Notes: generated from the sequence alone by a model not told the origin. A stretch of 23,618 nt of DNA from Bdellovibrionaceae bacterium UBA2351 (GCA_002344565.1 DDTZ01000191.1:12024-35641); one strand, 5' to 3'; positions 12,607 through 21,488 are shown, counted from the first letter of the stretch. Numbers and translations are program-made.

Positions 12607-14457
12607 ATGCTTAAAGCCTGGTTTTTACTTCTCTGTATCCTAGTCTCGGCGTCTCGCTCATGGGGCCAGAATCACCTACCTAAATCAGTAAATATCGTGT
12701 CCGGAGTGCCACTGACTTTGCCTGAGAGCGCCCTAGAATCTATGGGAATTAAACCTCACGAAAACACGGGCGGTTGGGGCGACATTATGTCCAACGTAGC
12801 AATGGCTTTAGAACTAAAAAAGCAATTTCCGGAAATAGATATTAGGTTGATAGTTACTCTTAACGATAGCGATTCACGTCCCTACGTACACAAAGTACGA
12901 AATTTCATCCCTAATATTTTAAGAAACGATAATGACCAAATGTATTTAAATCCTGATCAAAAAGAAGTTCAATACTATAAGGGCGTTGAAATTTACTTTG
13001 CGTCCGTGCCCGAATCACTGGGCATTTCAGACCCATCGACGCTTAGTCAGGCACAAAAGACAACTTTGAACGCTTCGGTAGCTCATGTTCCTTATGCGGA
13101 CATGAGTTTACAGTACTCTGCCAACAACAGCGCATTTAATCAACTCGTAGTAAAGGAGCGAAAGCTTCACCTTTATTTTGAAGAGTATTCTCAGAATAGC
13201 AGTTCCCATGCTTACACATTCTTACGAGACGGCCGAAGGCAGATTAAATTAAATGCGGGGCCTTTGGGATTCGGTGTGTATGGCTTTGGCTCCTCGGATG
13301 ATTCGCACGGGTCCGCACAAAACCATAGATATATAGAGGCTTGGCTTAAGCATCTTTCTGCCTCAAACCCTTCGCTTTCAAAATTTGATTTGAGTATAGG
13401 TAAATTTGATATTGCGTTTGCGTACGCCGGTGATTCAGAAATGGTTGAAGACTACGTAAAAGCTGTTAGTCAATTGGCCAAGAAAAATGCCCATCAGCCG
13501 GTCGTAATTGCATACAAAGGCAGCGGCGAAATCAAAATTGTTGGACAGCAAATATTTATTCCTCTAGGCGCTCATCCAAAAGAACTAGCTCACGCTTTAA
13601 TTTCAGAGTCATCCTATTCTCCCTTAGTTACGGGTGATGGCTCATTGTCTTCGGCTTTAGAAACGACCACAACAAGAAAATCGTTCATTTATGAAAATGT
13701 GCCCTGGAAAGCAGAGGCTATGAATGCTTTGTTTGGCCGTGTTTTTAGTGACCCTAAGGCACTGGAAGCCGCAATGCTGGCTCTTATACCGCAATCTAAA
13801 GACTTACCCTATTTAAAACTATCTCGAACTAAACGGGTTAAACAAATCAAAAATGCATTGGAAAATTCGCAGATTCATCATCAATGGCATTCTTACTTTT
13901 TGAGAAAAAAAACGTCGTTAAATCTAGCCGACAATACGATTAATATTTTCCAGTTTGAGAGCATCTACACTTCGCTCGAAAGAAGCTTTAGCAAAGGCCT
14001 CTATTTTTCCGATGCTTACACCAATTGGATAGTTGAACTTGCTAAAACATTTTCAGCCCGAGACGGATTACCTTTTGAGCGCCTAAGAGGCGAGTTAAAC
14101 GATGGTGTCTATGGAAAATCAAAAGGCCTTATCGAGAAATGGTTTGCCCTATTCACATTGTGGGAAACTAACTATTTGGTAAGTGAAAAAGACGTAGTAA
14201 GAGTTCTACACGAAACAGCTGCATTTTTTAAACAAAGAGAAACTCAAGCTCACTACACTACCGAAATAGAGATTTTTTCTATCTTAGATCAAATAAACGG
14301 GTCCGATAAATCTAAATATGCGCTTTATAAAGCCATGGAAAATGATCGTCATGCCTACGAAGCATTTACCGATATTCGAAAAAAATATAATTCCCAAGCT
14401 AGCAAACCCCTTAAGCTGTCCCGCTCAAACAGCTGCCTAGGTTTTTATTCAAATTAG
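12607..14457 (+). CDS. Exported 616-residue protein of unknown function, GT-B glycosyltransferase-like
   Basis: I cannot assign a named family. Signal peptide MLKAWFLLLCILVSASRSWG, then Q. After it, NTGGWGDIMSNVAMALEL (53-70) followed by IDIRLIVTLND is a glycine-rich loop plus Rossmann-like strand of the kind that opens GT-B glycosyltransferases. In the second half, VVIAYKGSGEIKIV (299-312) and IFIPLGAHPKELAHALISES (317-336), then SYSPLVTGDGSLSSALETTT (336-355), resemble the GT-B C-terminal strand and the G-x-x-S/T region near the donor site, as in EarP- or MurG-type enzymes. The last 230 residues are helical and unassigned. An exported GT-B protein would lack nucleotide sugars in the periplasm, so the role is open. 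In-frame TAA at 12598 fixes the start at ATG 12607. It overlaps the convergent gene by 4 bp at its stop. Confidence 0.75.
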   Translation: MLKAWFLLLCILVSASRSWGQNHLPKSVNIVSGVPLTLPESALESMGIKPHENTGGWGDIMSNVAMALELKKQFPEIDIRLIVTLNDSDSRPYVHKVRNFIPNILRNDNDQMYLNPDQKEVQYYKGVEIYFASVPESLGISDPSTLSQAQKTTLNASVAHVPYADMSLQYSANNSAFNQLVVKERKLHLYFEEYSQNSSSHAYTFLRDGRRQIKLNAGPLGFGVYGFGSSDDSHGSAQNHRYIEAWLKHLSASNPSLSKFDLSIGKFDIAFAYAGDSEMVEDYVKAVSQLAKKNAHQPVVIAYKGSGEIKIVGQQIFIPLGAHPKELAHALISESSYSPLVTGDGSLSSALETTTTRKSFIYENVPWKAEAMNALFGRVFSDPKALEAAMLALIPQSKDLPYLKLSRTKRVKQIKNALENSQIHHQWHSYFLRKKTSLNLADNTINIFQFESIYTSLERSFSKGLYFSDAYTNWIVELAKTFSARDGLPFERLRGELNDGVYGKSKGLIEKWFALFTLWETNYLVSEKDVVRVLHETAAFFKQRETQAHYTTEIEIFSILDQINGSDKSKYALYKAMENDRHAYEAFTDIRKKYNSQASKPLKLSRSNSCLGFYSN

Positions 14458-14948
14458 CTATCTTTTTCGCATGTCCAGCTTTTCACCGGAACGAAACCAT
14501 CAACGTGCTTAAATAAAATTTGAGCATTTTTATCTAAGAAGAAGGTGACCTGATCTGTTGTTTCAGCCCAATCTTGAACAACGACTTTGTATCCTAGAAC
14601 TTGATTTGATTTACCTTCGAATTTGTAGGCAGAAACTTTAAGTGGGCTCGACTCACCATCTTTAATTAATGACGAACGGGCTTCTTTTAAATATGTAGTC
14701 ACGGCTTTTTGTTCTGCGGGGTTCAGCCGTATAACGTTCTTATAAGTTATCTGAAATTTGCTTTTTAGTGTGTACGGATAACCGCTATTCATTGCGCGAA
14801 CATTTTCTTGGCACTGAATAAGTTCTTTTCTCGACTGCTCTTCCGCTGTAGATGCTTGTCCCGAAGTTTCGAATGAAACGATATAAAACAAGAGTGTCCC
14901 TGTAGTGAAGAAGTAGAATATTTTTTTTATAAACAGTGTGCTTAGCAT
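14454..14948 (-). CDS. Small exported protein of unknown function
   Basis: Unrecognised, 164 residues if it starts at ATG 14948, which begins a signal peptide or anchor (MLSTLFIKKIFYFFTTGTLL, then FYIVSFETSGQAS) and is preceded by GGGGA 4 nt upstream. A longer frame reaches 15017 but adds a polar stretch in front of the signal peptide and no SD, so it is less likely. The mature part has two cysteines (IQCQENV and SWTCEKDS) that could form a disulphide. Strand-like segments SAYKFEGKSNQVLGYKVVVQ and VTFFLDKNAQILFKHVDG suggest a small alpha/beta or cystatin-like fold; that is a guess. Convergent with the GT-B-like gene, sharing 4 bp. Confidence 0.65.
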   Translation of the reverse strand: MLSTLFIKKIFYFFTTGTLLFYIVSFETSGQASTAEEQSRKELIQCQENVRAMNSGYPYTLKSKFQITYKNVIRLNPAEQKAVTTYLKEARSSLIKDGESSPLKVSAYKFEGKSNQVLGYKVVVQDWAETTDQVTFFLDKNAQILFKHVDGFVPVKSWTCEKDS

Positions 14949-15077
14949 AACATCCCCATAAAAAGTCCCCGAGTGTCTGTTTGCGGCACACTCATGTAAA
15001 TCTTTCTTAGATCCCACTTTAATGTGCTCTAAAACGAACTCTTAAAACCTGTCTACAAGGATTAGCAAGGGGTATGC

Positions 15078-16958
15078 CTAGTTTCCTATGTGTTTTTTAA
15101 GAAACAATTCCATCGTTTCAAAGAACTCAAAACGATTTTCTTCGTTTCTAAAACCATGTCCTTCATTGTCTTTCACGATGTATTGAACTTTTACTCCTCG
15201 TTTTTCAAGGGCTTGAACCATTTGATCCGATTCTGCCTTGTTCACGCGAGGATCTTTCGCGCCTTGAACTACCAATAATGGAGCTTTGATTTTATCGGCA
15301 TTTAATGCTGGCGACGTTGCTGTAAATTGAGCTTTATCTTTTTCTGGGTGGCCAACCATTTCATAAAATTTTTCAAGCTCTGTTGTCCAATATGGGGGAA
15401 TTGTGTTCATAAATGTAAATAAATTCGAAACACCTACGAAATCAATCCCGCACGCATACAGTTTTGGATCTTTTACTAAACCTTGCAGAGTCGCATAACC
15501 ACCGTAGGATCCACCATAGATACAGATCCTACCATCGTCAGCAATGGCCTCTTGGATCAACCACTTCACACCATCGGTGATGTCTTCCTGCATTTTTAGA
15601 CCCCACTGTTTATACGAAGCTTGTAAGAATGATTTTCCATAACCCGTAGAGCCACGGAAGTTCATTTGTAGAACGCCGTAACCACGATTAGCTAAAAACT
15701 GCACTTGAGCGTTGTAACCCCAAATGTCCCGCGCCCAAGGGCCTCCGTGTGGATTAATAATGATCGGTAGATTTTTAGGTTTTTTATTTTTTGGTAGTGT
15801 TAAATAACCGTTTATCACCAATCCATCCCGTGATTGGTAGGTAATCGGTTTTGTTTGATTCAGTTTCTCTTCATCTAACCAAGGCGCCACTTGTGCTAAT
15901 AATTTTAATTCATCACGACCAGAATCATAAAGGTAAAAAGCACCTAGTGAACGGTCTGAAATCGAACGGACAATGAACAAATCTTCGTTTTTTGTCGTTG
16001 ATACAAAACGAATTTCTTTTCCGATTAGTTTTTCCGCTACTTTGTTATGAATACTTTCCATAAATGGGTCGAAAAACTGCGCAGTCGTTTTCCACGTCAC
16101 AAAGCGTGCCGACGTTAAAACTTTTCTTTTCTTTGAATACATTAACACCGGAACATCCACATCGGGATGTTGGTAGATAATTCTAATTTCCTTTTTATTT
16201 TTAATATCGAATTCAACGATCGACTGTTTATCGCGATTTAGATTAGACGTGGCATACAGATTTTTGTTATCGAATGTAAAAAACAGCGGCTCAAATGCAT
16301 CTTTGTATGAAAACGTCATGATCTTAGAAAACTTTTGTGCTTCTGAGTCACGATATAACACATTGTAATTAACTCCTTCCGATTCAATCGCAATACGCAG
16401 ACGGCCCGCATGGTCTGTTAGCCAGCCCGTTATTGATCCTGGATTTTGAGCCAGTAGTGATAGTTTCCCGGTTTTTATGTTCAAACGGTAAACATCAAAT
16501 ACTTTTTTATCGCGCATATTATGAGAGATCACAATTTCGTCGTCCCTCACATTTTCCATAGGGTCAATGATTTCAGCGCGCGTGTTTTCAAAATTAGTCA
16601 CATCTTTTTCTGTTTTAGAACGAATATCTACCGTAAAAACGTGGAAATTTTCATCGCCCCCAAAATCACGTGTGTAGATTATGTGGCCGTTGCCCTTCCA
16701 AAAATAATTCACGATATCACGGTCTGTTGCGCCCGTCAGGCGCACTTCTTGGGCACCGTCTTTGTTTTCCTTGATATGAATATTCATACGTCGCTCGTAT
16801 GGTTTTAAATATGAAATCCATTTTCCGTCCGGTGAAATCTGATAGTTTGTAGAATCTGGATTTTTGAAAAAGTCTCGTAGGGGAATTAAACCATCATCCT
16901 TCGCAATCGATATTTGCCCGCATAAAAAAATAGCCAAAAGAACTTGAAGTAGTCTCAT
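15078..16958 (-). CDS. Exported S9-family serine peptidase (prolyl oligopeptidase / acylaminoacyl-peptidase-like)
   Basis: Serine peptidase of family S9, 626 residues, exported: signal peptide MRLLQVLLAIFLCGQISIAK. The N-terminal part (about 30-370) is a degenerate beta-propeller of TolB/WD-like blades (SPDGKWISYLKP early on, later FTFDNKNLYATSNLNR). The C-terminal alpha/beta hydrolase domain begins near NGYLTLPKNKK. Catalytic triad: S484 in YGGSYGGYATL, D569 in GAKDPRVNKAES, H601 in DNEGHGFRNEENR. The oxyanion HGGP loop is present (INPHGGPWARDIWG). S9 enzymes clip short peptides, so a periplasmic or secreted role in peptide breakdown fits a proteolytic or predatory life, by inference. Start ATG 16958 rather than the preceding TTG, since AGGAG is 5 nt away. 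Divergent from the subtilase gene. Confidence 0.93.
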   Translation of the reverse strand: MRLLQVLLAIFLCGQISIAKDDGLIPLRDFFKNPDSTNYQISPDGKWISYLKPYERRMNIHIKENKDGAQEVRLTGATDRDIVNYFWKGNGHIIYTRDFGGDENFHVFTVDIRSKTEKDVTNFENTRAEIIDPMENVRDDEIVISHNMRDKKVFDVYRLNIKTGKLSLLAQNPGSITGWLTDHAGRLRIAIESEGVNYNVLYRDSEAQKFSKIMTFSYKDAFEPLFFTFDNKNLYATSNLNRDKQSIVEFDIKNKKEIRIIYQHPDVDVPVLMYSKKRKVLTSARFVTWKTTAQFFDPFMESIHNKVAEKLIGKEIRFVSTTKNEDLFIVRSISDRSLGAFYLYDSGRDELKLLAQVAPWLDEEKLNQTKPITYQSRDGLVINGYLTLPKNKKPKNLPIIINPHGGPWARDIWGYNAQVQFLANRGYGVLQMNFRGSTGYGKSFLQASYKQWGLKMQEDITDGVKWLIQEAIADDGRICIYGGSYGGYATLQGLVKDPKLYACGIDFVGVSNLFTFMNTIPPYWTTELEKFYEMVGHPEKDKAQFTATSPALNADKIKAPLLVVQGAKDPRVNKAESDQMVQALEKRGVKVQYIVKDNEGHGFRNEENRFEFFETMELFLKKHIGN

Positions 16959-16990
16959 CAAAACTCCTAATTATAGACACCTAATAGTCT

Positions 16991-17017
16991 AACTAGATCC
17001 CGTACCACAATCTAGTT
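16991..17017. promoter_or_regulatory. 27-bp dyad, operator-like, upstream of the S9 peptidase gene
   Basis: AACTAGAT (16991-16998) and ATCTAGTT (17010-17017) form a perfect 8-bp inverted repeat with an 11-bp spacer, 33 bp upstream of the peptidase ATG. On the minus strand a TTGTGG followed after 18 bp by TATTAG gives a weak promoter candidate that overlaps the dyad, so a bound dimeric regulator would interfere with it. No regulator gene is near. Confidence 0.4.
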
Positions 17018-17228
17018 GTAAATCGATCAGTACCAAATGCTAGACGGCTAAACGGTTAATTCGTTTCTTCTTTTTTTTCACACTGTTTTCGCATCAAAAT
17101 TAGCGACTCGATAGAGGTCCAGTTTTTCAATAATAGACTCTTTCCATGCGTCTTTTGAGTCGATGAGTTCACCAGAACCGGCCCCTTAAGAGTCATCATT
17201 ACAGGGACCACCGCTAACGGAGTTACAC

Positions 17229-18473
17229 ATGGATGTTGTAAGGCTAGCATTTTTAATTGCGTCCTTTATGTTCTTAATCTCTTGCGCCCAAGACGGCAGC
17301 AAAACGACCGAGAACGTCTTTGTTGAAAAATCGACGAATCCTTGCAACGCTAAGGAAATCGAAAATCAGTACATCGTTCAATGGGAAGATGGAACGTTCA
17401 CTACCGAACACGGCACTTCGCTTGAAAGTTTCAAACAAGATTTCGTAGAAAAGAATTTACAGTCGATCAAAAAAATTCATTACGATCACAAAGTTCAATT
17501 CTACACGCAAAGTGAAATGACGGCGATGTCAGAGCCCTTAACCCCAAACAATACGACTGCATCCGAACAAACCTGGGGCCAAACCATGGTTCAAGCTGAT
17601 TCTGTTTGGCAAAAAAATGCGTTTGGCCAAAACGTAGTTGTCGGCGTAGTTGATTCCTATGTCGATGTGACTCACTCACAGCTGAAAAATCAGATTTTAA
17701 TAAACACGAAAGAAATTCCCAACAACGGAAAAGACGATGATGGTAATGGTTACGTTGACGACTATTCCAGCATGAATTTCACGGGCGTTGCAAACTATAC
17801 GATCCAGAATGAACACGGCACACACGTGGCGGGTATTATTGCTTCAGATCACAGCGGTTTAATGAAAGGAATTGCTCCTAATGCGAAAATTATCGCGGCG
17901 CCGTTTATTTCAAACGATGGGTCCGGTTCTTTAGGGGATGCGATAAGCGCCATGAACTATGTAGTTTCACGTGGCGCGAAAGTCATCAATGCGAGTTGGG
18001 GTGGTAGTGTATGCGTATCAACTTTGAAAGACGCGTTTAATGAAATTTCTGCCAAAGGAGTGTTGATTGTCGTGGCAGCTGGAAACGAAAGCCGCGATCT
18101 TGACTATAATCCTACTTATCCTGCAGCGTTTAATATCGCAGGACAAATCACGGTAGGTGCGTCTAATATCAATGACTATATGACGTCGTTCTCTAACAGT
18201 AGCTTTAACCTAGTGCACTTAGCGGCTCCGGGTGATGCTATTATGAGTACAACCCCAAACGAAAAGTACAATTACCTAAAAGGCACCAGCATGGCGGCGC
18301 CATTTGTTACGGGTGCCGCCGCAGTTTTAATCAGCGCTTTCCCTAAAGCAACACCCGCCCAAATCAAAGAAGCTTTGATAAATTCAGTGGATATTACGCC
18401 TAATCACGAGTTCCGGGTCTCTTCACGCGGACGCCTTAATTTGCTAAAGGCTTACAATTACTTAAATCGTTAA
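17229..18473 (+). CDS. Lipoprotein subtilase (S8 family serine peptidase)
   Basis: Subtilisin-like serine peptidase, 414 residues, anchored as a lipoprotein: signal sequence MDVVRLAFLIASFMF followed by lipobox LISC with C19. A propeptide-like segment (about 46-95, ENQYIVQWEDGTF) resembles the I9 inhibitor. Catalytic residues: D142 in VGVVDSYVDVTH, H196 in NEHGTHVAGI, oxyanion N286 in VVAAGNES, S354 in GTSMAAPFVTG. An acidic calcium-type loop DDDGNGYVDDY follows the Asp region. The glycine usually after D-S/T (DSG) is tyrosine here. The start has GGAG with 6-nt spacing. It is divergent from the S9 peptidase, making a two-protease locus. Substrates are unknown; envelope or secreted degradation is likely. 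Confidence 0.93.
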   Translation: MDVVRLAFLIASFMFLISCAQDGSKTTENVFVEKSTNPCNAKEIENQYIVQWEDGTFTTEHGTSLESFKQDFVEKNLQSIKKIHYDHKVQFYTQSEMTAMSEPLTPNNTTASEQTWGQTMVQADSVWQKNAFGQNVVVGVVDSYVDVTHSQLKNQILINTKEIPNNGKDDDGNGYVDDYSSMNFTGVANYTIQNEHGTHVAGIIASDHSGLMKGIAPNAKIIAAPFISNDGSGSLGDAISAMNYVVSRGAKVINASWGGSVCVSTLKDAFNEISAKGVLIVVAAGNESRDLDYNPTYPAAFNIAGQITVGASNINDYMTSFSNSSFNLVHLAAPGDAIMSTTPNEKYNYLKGTSMAAPFVTGAAAVLISAFPKATPAQIKEALINSVDITPNHEFRVSSRGRLNLLKAYNYLNR

Positions 18474-18483
18474 GCGCAGCGCC

Positions 18484-18512
18484 ATGAACCCTTGTTCTGA
18501 GGGTTCATTTTG
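18484..18512 (+). terminator. Rho-independent terminator after the subtilase gene
   Basis: ATGAACCCT (18484-18492) pairs with AGGGTTCAT (18500-18508), 9 bp with a 7-nt loop, followed directly by TTT. It lies between the subtilase stop and asnS. The T tract is short, so termination may be partial. Confidence 0.75.
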
Positions 18513-18559
18513 GTTGGATTAATTCTTTAAATCATATAAAAAATTGCAACGAGGTTTTT

Positions 18560-19849
18560 ATGCGATTTTTTATTAGTGATTTAAAGAATCATATTGGCGA
18601 GCAAGTAGAGCTAAAAGGTTGGGTGTATCAAGCCCGCTCTTCTGGAAAAGTTAAATTCTTAGAACTACGTGATGGTACTGGAATCGTTCCGTGTGTGTTC
18701 TTTAAAGGCGAAGCCGAAGACGCAGCGATGGAACTATTTGATAAAGCCACTCAAGAAAGTTCGGTTAAAATTACCGGCACAGTTAAGAAACATCCTAAAC
18801 ATGAAAATGTTTTTGAAATTGCGGCGAAAACTTTAGAGATCATTTCAACATCTGAAAATTATCCTATTTCTCCAAAAGATCACGGTACAGATTTCTTAAT
18901 GGAAAATCGTCACTTGTGGCTGCGCTCAAAACGTCAACACGCCATCATGCGCATCCGTCATGAAATCATTTCTGCTATTCGTGACTTTTTTGATGGTCGC
19001 GGTTTCACATTAACAGACGCTCCCATCTTTACACCTAGTGCGTGTGAAGGAACTTCAAATTTATTTGAAACTAAATACTTCGATGAAAAAATGTACTTAT
19101 CTCAATCTGGTCAGCTGTATATGGAAGCAACCGCTGCGGCGTTTGGCAAAGTGTATTGCTTCGGCCCTACGTTCCGTGCAGAAAAATCTAAAACTCGCCG
19201 TCATTTGATCGAGTTCTGGATGGTAGAACCAGAGGTGGCGTTCAACGACATGTACGACAATATGGAATTAGCAGAACAATTTGTTGAATACATCGTACAA
19301 CGAACAATTAAAAATCGCGCCGAAGAATTCCGTATCATCGAACGTGACATGAGCAAGCTTGAAAACATTAAGGGCCCTTTCCCTCGCTTACATTATAAAG
19401 AGGCGGCGGAAATGATCAAAAAAGAAAATCCTGAATTCATCATCGGTGACGACTTTGGCGCACCAGATGAAACTATCGTTTCTTCAAAATTTGATAAGCC
19501 GGTATTCGTTCATCACTACCCTCAAGCGATCAAAGCTTTCTATATGAAAGAAGATCCTAAAGAGCCGGGATATGCAATGGGTTGCGATTTGCTAGCGACT
19601 GAAGGCTACGGCGAAATCATTGGTGGTGGTCAACGTGAAGAAAGTATCGAAAAACTATTAACTAAAATCAAAGAACACAACCTCGATGAAAAAGATTTCC
19701 AATGGTATTTGGATGTTCGTCGATTTGGTTCATTCCCTCATAGCGGTTTTGGTTTAGGTTTAGAGCGTACAGTAACTTGGATCTGCGGATTGCCTCACGT
19801 GCGTGAGACAGCTCCGTTCCCCCGTCTGTATGGTCGCAGTTATCCTTAA
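18560..19849 (+). CDS. asnS: Asparagine--tRNA ligase
   Basis: Class IIb aminoacyl-tRNA synthetase charging tRNA-Asn. Length 429 residues, slightly short against about 430-466 in the family. The N-terminal OB-fold anticodon domain runs about 1-100 (LKGWVYQARSSGKVKFLELR, DGTGIVPCV). Catalytic core: IFTPSACEGTSNLFET, YLSQSGQLYMEA, motif 2 FRAEKSKTRRHLIEFWMVEP, and motif 3 GFGLGLERTVTWICG near the end, followed by LPHVRETAPFPRLYGR. The HVRETAPFPR end and SACEG-TSNLF separate it from AspRS. SD GAGG with 5-nt spacing. Its presence means direct Asn-tRNA formation is possible without GatCAB. Followed by 53 bp and then the carboxylase genes. Confidence 0.97.
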   Translation: MRFFISDLKNHIGEQVELKGWVYQARSSGKVKFLELRDGTGIVPCVFFKGEAEDAAMELFDKATQESSVKITGTVKKHPKHENVFEIAAKTLEIISTSENYPISPKDHGTDFLMENRHLWLRSKRQHAIMRIRHEIISAIRDFFDGRGFTLTDAPIFTPSACEGTSNLFETKYFDEKMYLSQSGQLYMEATAAAFGKVYCFGPTFRAEKSKTRRHLIEFWMVEPEVAFNDMYDNMELAEQFVEYIVQRTIKNRAEEFRIIERDMSKLENIKGPFPRLHYKEAAEMIKKENPEFIIGDDFGAPDETIVSSKFDKPVFVHHYPQAIKAFYMKEDPKEPGYAMGCDLLATEGYGEIIGGGQREESIEKLLTKIKEHNLDEKDFQWYLDVRRFGSFPHSGFGLGLERTVTWICGLPHVRETAPFPRLYGRSYP

Positions 19850-19902
19850 TATTTTATTTTTGACTTAATTTCTGATTTTTAAACTTTGTTCCAGGAGTAT
19901 CG

Positions 19903-21462
19903 ATGGAAACCAATTTGAACCTCTTGAAAATTCAAGAGCTAGAAAGAAAAAATGAAGACGCCATGAAGGGCGGCGGTGAAGACCGCGTTGCTAAACACAA
20001 AAAAGGCGGCCGCTTAACAGCGCGTGAACGTCTAGATGTGCTTCTTGACCCAGGCAGTTTTGTTGAAACAGATCGCTTGATGACTCACAGATGTACTAAC
20101 TTCGGGATGGAGAAAACATTGACTCCAGGTGACGGTGTTATTACAGGCTACGGCCGCGTGAATGGAAAGTTAGTTTATGTTTCTAGCCAAGACTTTACCG
20201 TGTTTGGCGGATCGATGTCTCGCACACAAGCAAACAAGATTTGTAAAGTTATGGATCTTGCTGGCAAAAACGGGGCTCCATTTATTTCTATCAACGATTC
20301 TGGCGGTGCGCGTATCCAAGAAGGTATTGAATCGCTGGGTGGTTATGCGGACATCTTTACTCGCAACGTAACTAGCAGTGGTGTGATCCCGCAAATTACG
20401 GCTATCATGGGTCCATGCGCAGGTGGTGCGGTTTATTCGCCAAGTATTACTGACTTCGTATTCATGGTTAACAAATCAAGTTACATGTTTGTAACTGGTC
20501 CCGATGTAATTAAAACGGTAACTCACGAAGATGTAACAAAAGAAGACTTGGGTGGCGCGAGCATGCACTCGCAAAAGTCGGGTGTGGCACATTTCGCTGT
20601 AGATGACGACAAGAGCTGCTTGCTGATGATTCGCGAATTGTTGAACTTCTTGCCTGCGAATAATTTGGATGATGCTCCTATTTTGCCAACAAATGATCGT
20701 CCAGATCGTATCGTTGAATCTTTAAACACATTAATTCCTGACAACCCAAAGAAACCTTACGACATCGTACAAGTTATCACTGAGTGCGTGGATGAAGGTT
20801 ACTTCTTAGAAGTACATAAAGACTACGCGATGAATATAGTTGTTGGTTTTGCGCGTTTCAACGGCCGCCCAGTCGGTATCGTTGGCAACCAACCACAAGT
20901 GCTGGCAGGTTGTTTAAATATCGAAGCATCAAGAAAAGCAGCTCGTTTCATTCGCTTCTGTGATGCGTTCAATATCCCTATCGTTAGCTTCGTCGACGTT
21001 CCTGGTTTCTTGCCTGGTAAAGATCAAGAATGGAACGGTATCATCACTCACGGTGCTAAATTGCTTTACGCTTACGCTGAAGCGACAGTTCCTAAAGTAA
21101 CTGTTGTAACTCGTAAAGCGTATGGTGGTGCCTACATCGTTATGGGTTCTAAATTATTGCGTGCGGATGTTAACTTGGCTTATCCGTCTGCGGAAATCGC
21201 GGTGATGGGCGCGGAAGGCGCGGTTAGTATTATTTCCCGCGCAGAGATTGAAAAAGCAAAAGACCCAGCTGCAGAGCGCACTCGTTTGATCGCTGAATAC
21301 GAAAAGAAATTCAACAACCCATACGTCAGCGCTGAACTTGGCTACACGGATGAAGTTATTGAGCCAGCATTAACTCGTAAACGTATCATCGATGCGCTAG
21401 AGATGCTGAAAAATAAGAAAGATGTTAATCCAGCTAAAAAACACGGCAACATTCCCCTTTAG
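19903..21462 (+). CDS. Acyl-CoA carboxylase carboxyltransferase (beta) subunit, propionyl-CoA-carboxylase-like
   Basis: Carboxyltransferase half of a biotin-dependent acyl-CoA carboxylase, 519 residues, probably hexameric with the two genes that follow. It moves carboxyl from carboxybiotin to the acyl-CoA alpha carbon. Two crotonase-like halves are visible: an N-terminal GGRLTARERLDVLLDPGSFV, DGVITGYGRVNGKLVYVSSQ DFTVFGGS, and NDSGGARIQEG; a C-terminal VDVPGFLPGKDQE and TRKAYGGAYIVMGSK. The oxyanion-forming GPCAGGAVYSP and the ending KKHGNIPL are typical of PccB. Acyl specificity cannot be read from the sequence; propionyl-CoA is most likely. SD AGGAG with 5-nt spacing. The set would turn propionyl-CoA from odd-chain or branched catabolism into methylmalonyl-CoA. 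Confidence 0.95.
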   Translation: METNLNLLKIQELERKNEDAMKGGGEDRVAKHKKGGRLTARERLDVLLDPGSFVETDRLMTHRCTNFGMEKTLTPGDGVITGYGRVNGKLVYVSSQDFTVFGGSMSRTQANKICKVMDLAGKNGAPFISINDSGGARIQEGIESLGGYADIFTRNVTSSGVIPQITAIMGPCAGGAVYSPSITDFVFMVNKSSYMFVTGPDVIKTVTHEDVTKEDLGGASMHSQKSGVAHFAVDDDKSCLLMIRELLNFLPANNLDDAPILPTNDRPDRIVESLNTLIPDNPKKPYDIVQVITECVDEGYFLEVHKDYAMNIVVGFARFNGRPVGIVGNQPQVLAGCLNIEASRKAARFIRFCDAFNIPIVSFVDVPGFLPGKDQEWNGIITHGAKLLYAYAEATVPKVTVVTRKAYGGAYIVMGSKLLRADVNLAYPSAEIAVMGAEGAVSIISRAEIEKAKDPAAERTRLIAEYEKKFNNPYVSAELGYTDEVIEPALTRKRIIDALEMLKNKKDVNPAKKHGNIPL

Positions 21463-21488
21463 AACACATTAGAGGAGGAGGAGACATT

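Noticed and set aside
16970..16975. Perfect TATAAT on the minus strand upstream of the S9 peptidase gene
   Set aside because: Using it would start transcription inside or after the good AGGAG SD, and its -35 is poor, so another upstream -10 fits better.
17056..17250. 64-codon minus-strand frame between the S9 peptidase and subtilase genes
   Set aside because: No SD, no family resemblance, overlaps the subtilase start; better explained as non-coding promoter region.
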